From Thermoleophilia bacterium (GTDB taxonomy: Bacteria; Actinomycetota; Thermoleophilia; Gaiellales; Gaiellaceae), in NCBI GenBank assembly GCA_025935275.1, contig JAICVP010000154.1:1-5231 (forward strand): 5,231 nucleotides of DNA. Direction: 5' to 3'. The first letter of the stretch is position 1, and every line of letters begins with the position of its first letter. Shown here one piece after another: positions 5,152-5,231 of the stretch. Both the position numbers and the translations under genes were made by a program. The notes below the pieces were generated by a model, which worked only from the letters and a program-made list of their open reading frames with translations, did no database searches and had not been told where the DNA came from.

Positions 5152-5231
5152 GGGCGCTCGGATCTTCGCGCCCAGGGGCCTCGAGGTGAGGCCGACCGGC
5201 GACCGCGTCCGCGAGGCCGTCTTCAACCTGA
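5126..5231 (+). CDS. rsmD: 16S rRNA (guanine966-N2)-methyltransferase RsmD, N-terminal part, 3' truncated by window
   Basis: Thirty-five codons are visible. Read from TTG 5126 they begin M-R-I-I-A-G-S-R-K-G and continue through RPTGDRVREAVFNL (residues 22-35). This is the characteristic RsmD/YhhF N-terminus, where R-I-I-(A/S)-G-x-x-(R/K)-G-R and RPT.DR.(R/K)E..FN are conserved. RsmD uses S-adenosylmethionine to methylate G966 (E. coli numbering) of 16S rRNA in the small-subunit head; the SAM-binding and NPPY catalytic motifs lie beyond the window. The gene overlaps recG by 26 bases in another frame, with a TTG start and a ribosome binding site within recG. recG-rsmD is a frequent gene pair, often followed by coaD, which supports the call. 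The frame contains no stop up to the last base. Confidence 0.9.
   Translation, partial: MRIIAGSRKGARIFAPRGLEVRPTGDRVREAVFNL

Noticed and set aside
4990..5226. Minus-strand open frame of 78 codons at the right edge
   Set aside because: It is antisense to the end of recG and to the rsmD N-terminus, both better supported.

Overview
The window is GC-rich, densely packed and entirely coding on the + strand, with codon third positions dominated by G and C. Gene content and order (fakA ... recG, rsmD), frequent GTG/TTG starts and start codons without a Shine-Dalgarno but preceded by a -10-like hexamer point to a high-GC actinobacterium. A deep lineage such as Thermoleophilia is my best guess from gene style; no rRNA or marker search was possible.

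Layout, left to right. (1) 1-420: C-terminal end of FakA/YloV, the kinase subunit of the fatty acid kinase, cut by the window edge. (2) 438-830: a receiver-only response regulator. (3) 811-1695: a DegV/FakB fatty-acid-binding protein overlapping the regulator gene. (4) 1705-2145: a stand-alone cyclic-nucleotide-binding (cNMP) domain protein with no DNA-binding domain. (5) 2154-3044: a two-domain cupin of unknown substrate whose halves are clearly an internal duplication. (6) 3088-5151: RecG, the branched-DNA helicase. (7) 5126-5231: the start of RsmD, the 16S rRNA guanine-N2 methyltransferase. It begins with TTG inside the recG 3' end and runs off the window.

How they fit together. FakA with a FakB/DegV partner activates exogenous or recycled fatty acids as acyl-phosphates, so genes 1 and 3 are functional partners. 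fakA-recG-rsmD is, from general knowledge, a common gene order in Gram-positive bacteria. Here four genes sit inside that backbone: a receiver, FakB, a cNMP-binding protein and a bicupin. Two of them are small signal-input domains without output domains, which makes this a candidate lipid-metabolism/signalling insertion. No mobile element, CRISPR array, tRNA or rRNA was seen, and no gap between genes exceeds 43 bases. I did not see a clearly unprecedented system. The most interesting points are the signalling cassette between fakA and recG, the apparently leaderless starts, a 22-bp-spaced direct repeat around one start, and the asymmetric metal site of the bicupin.
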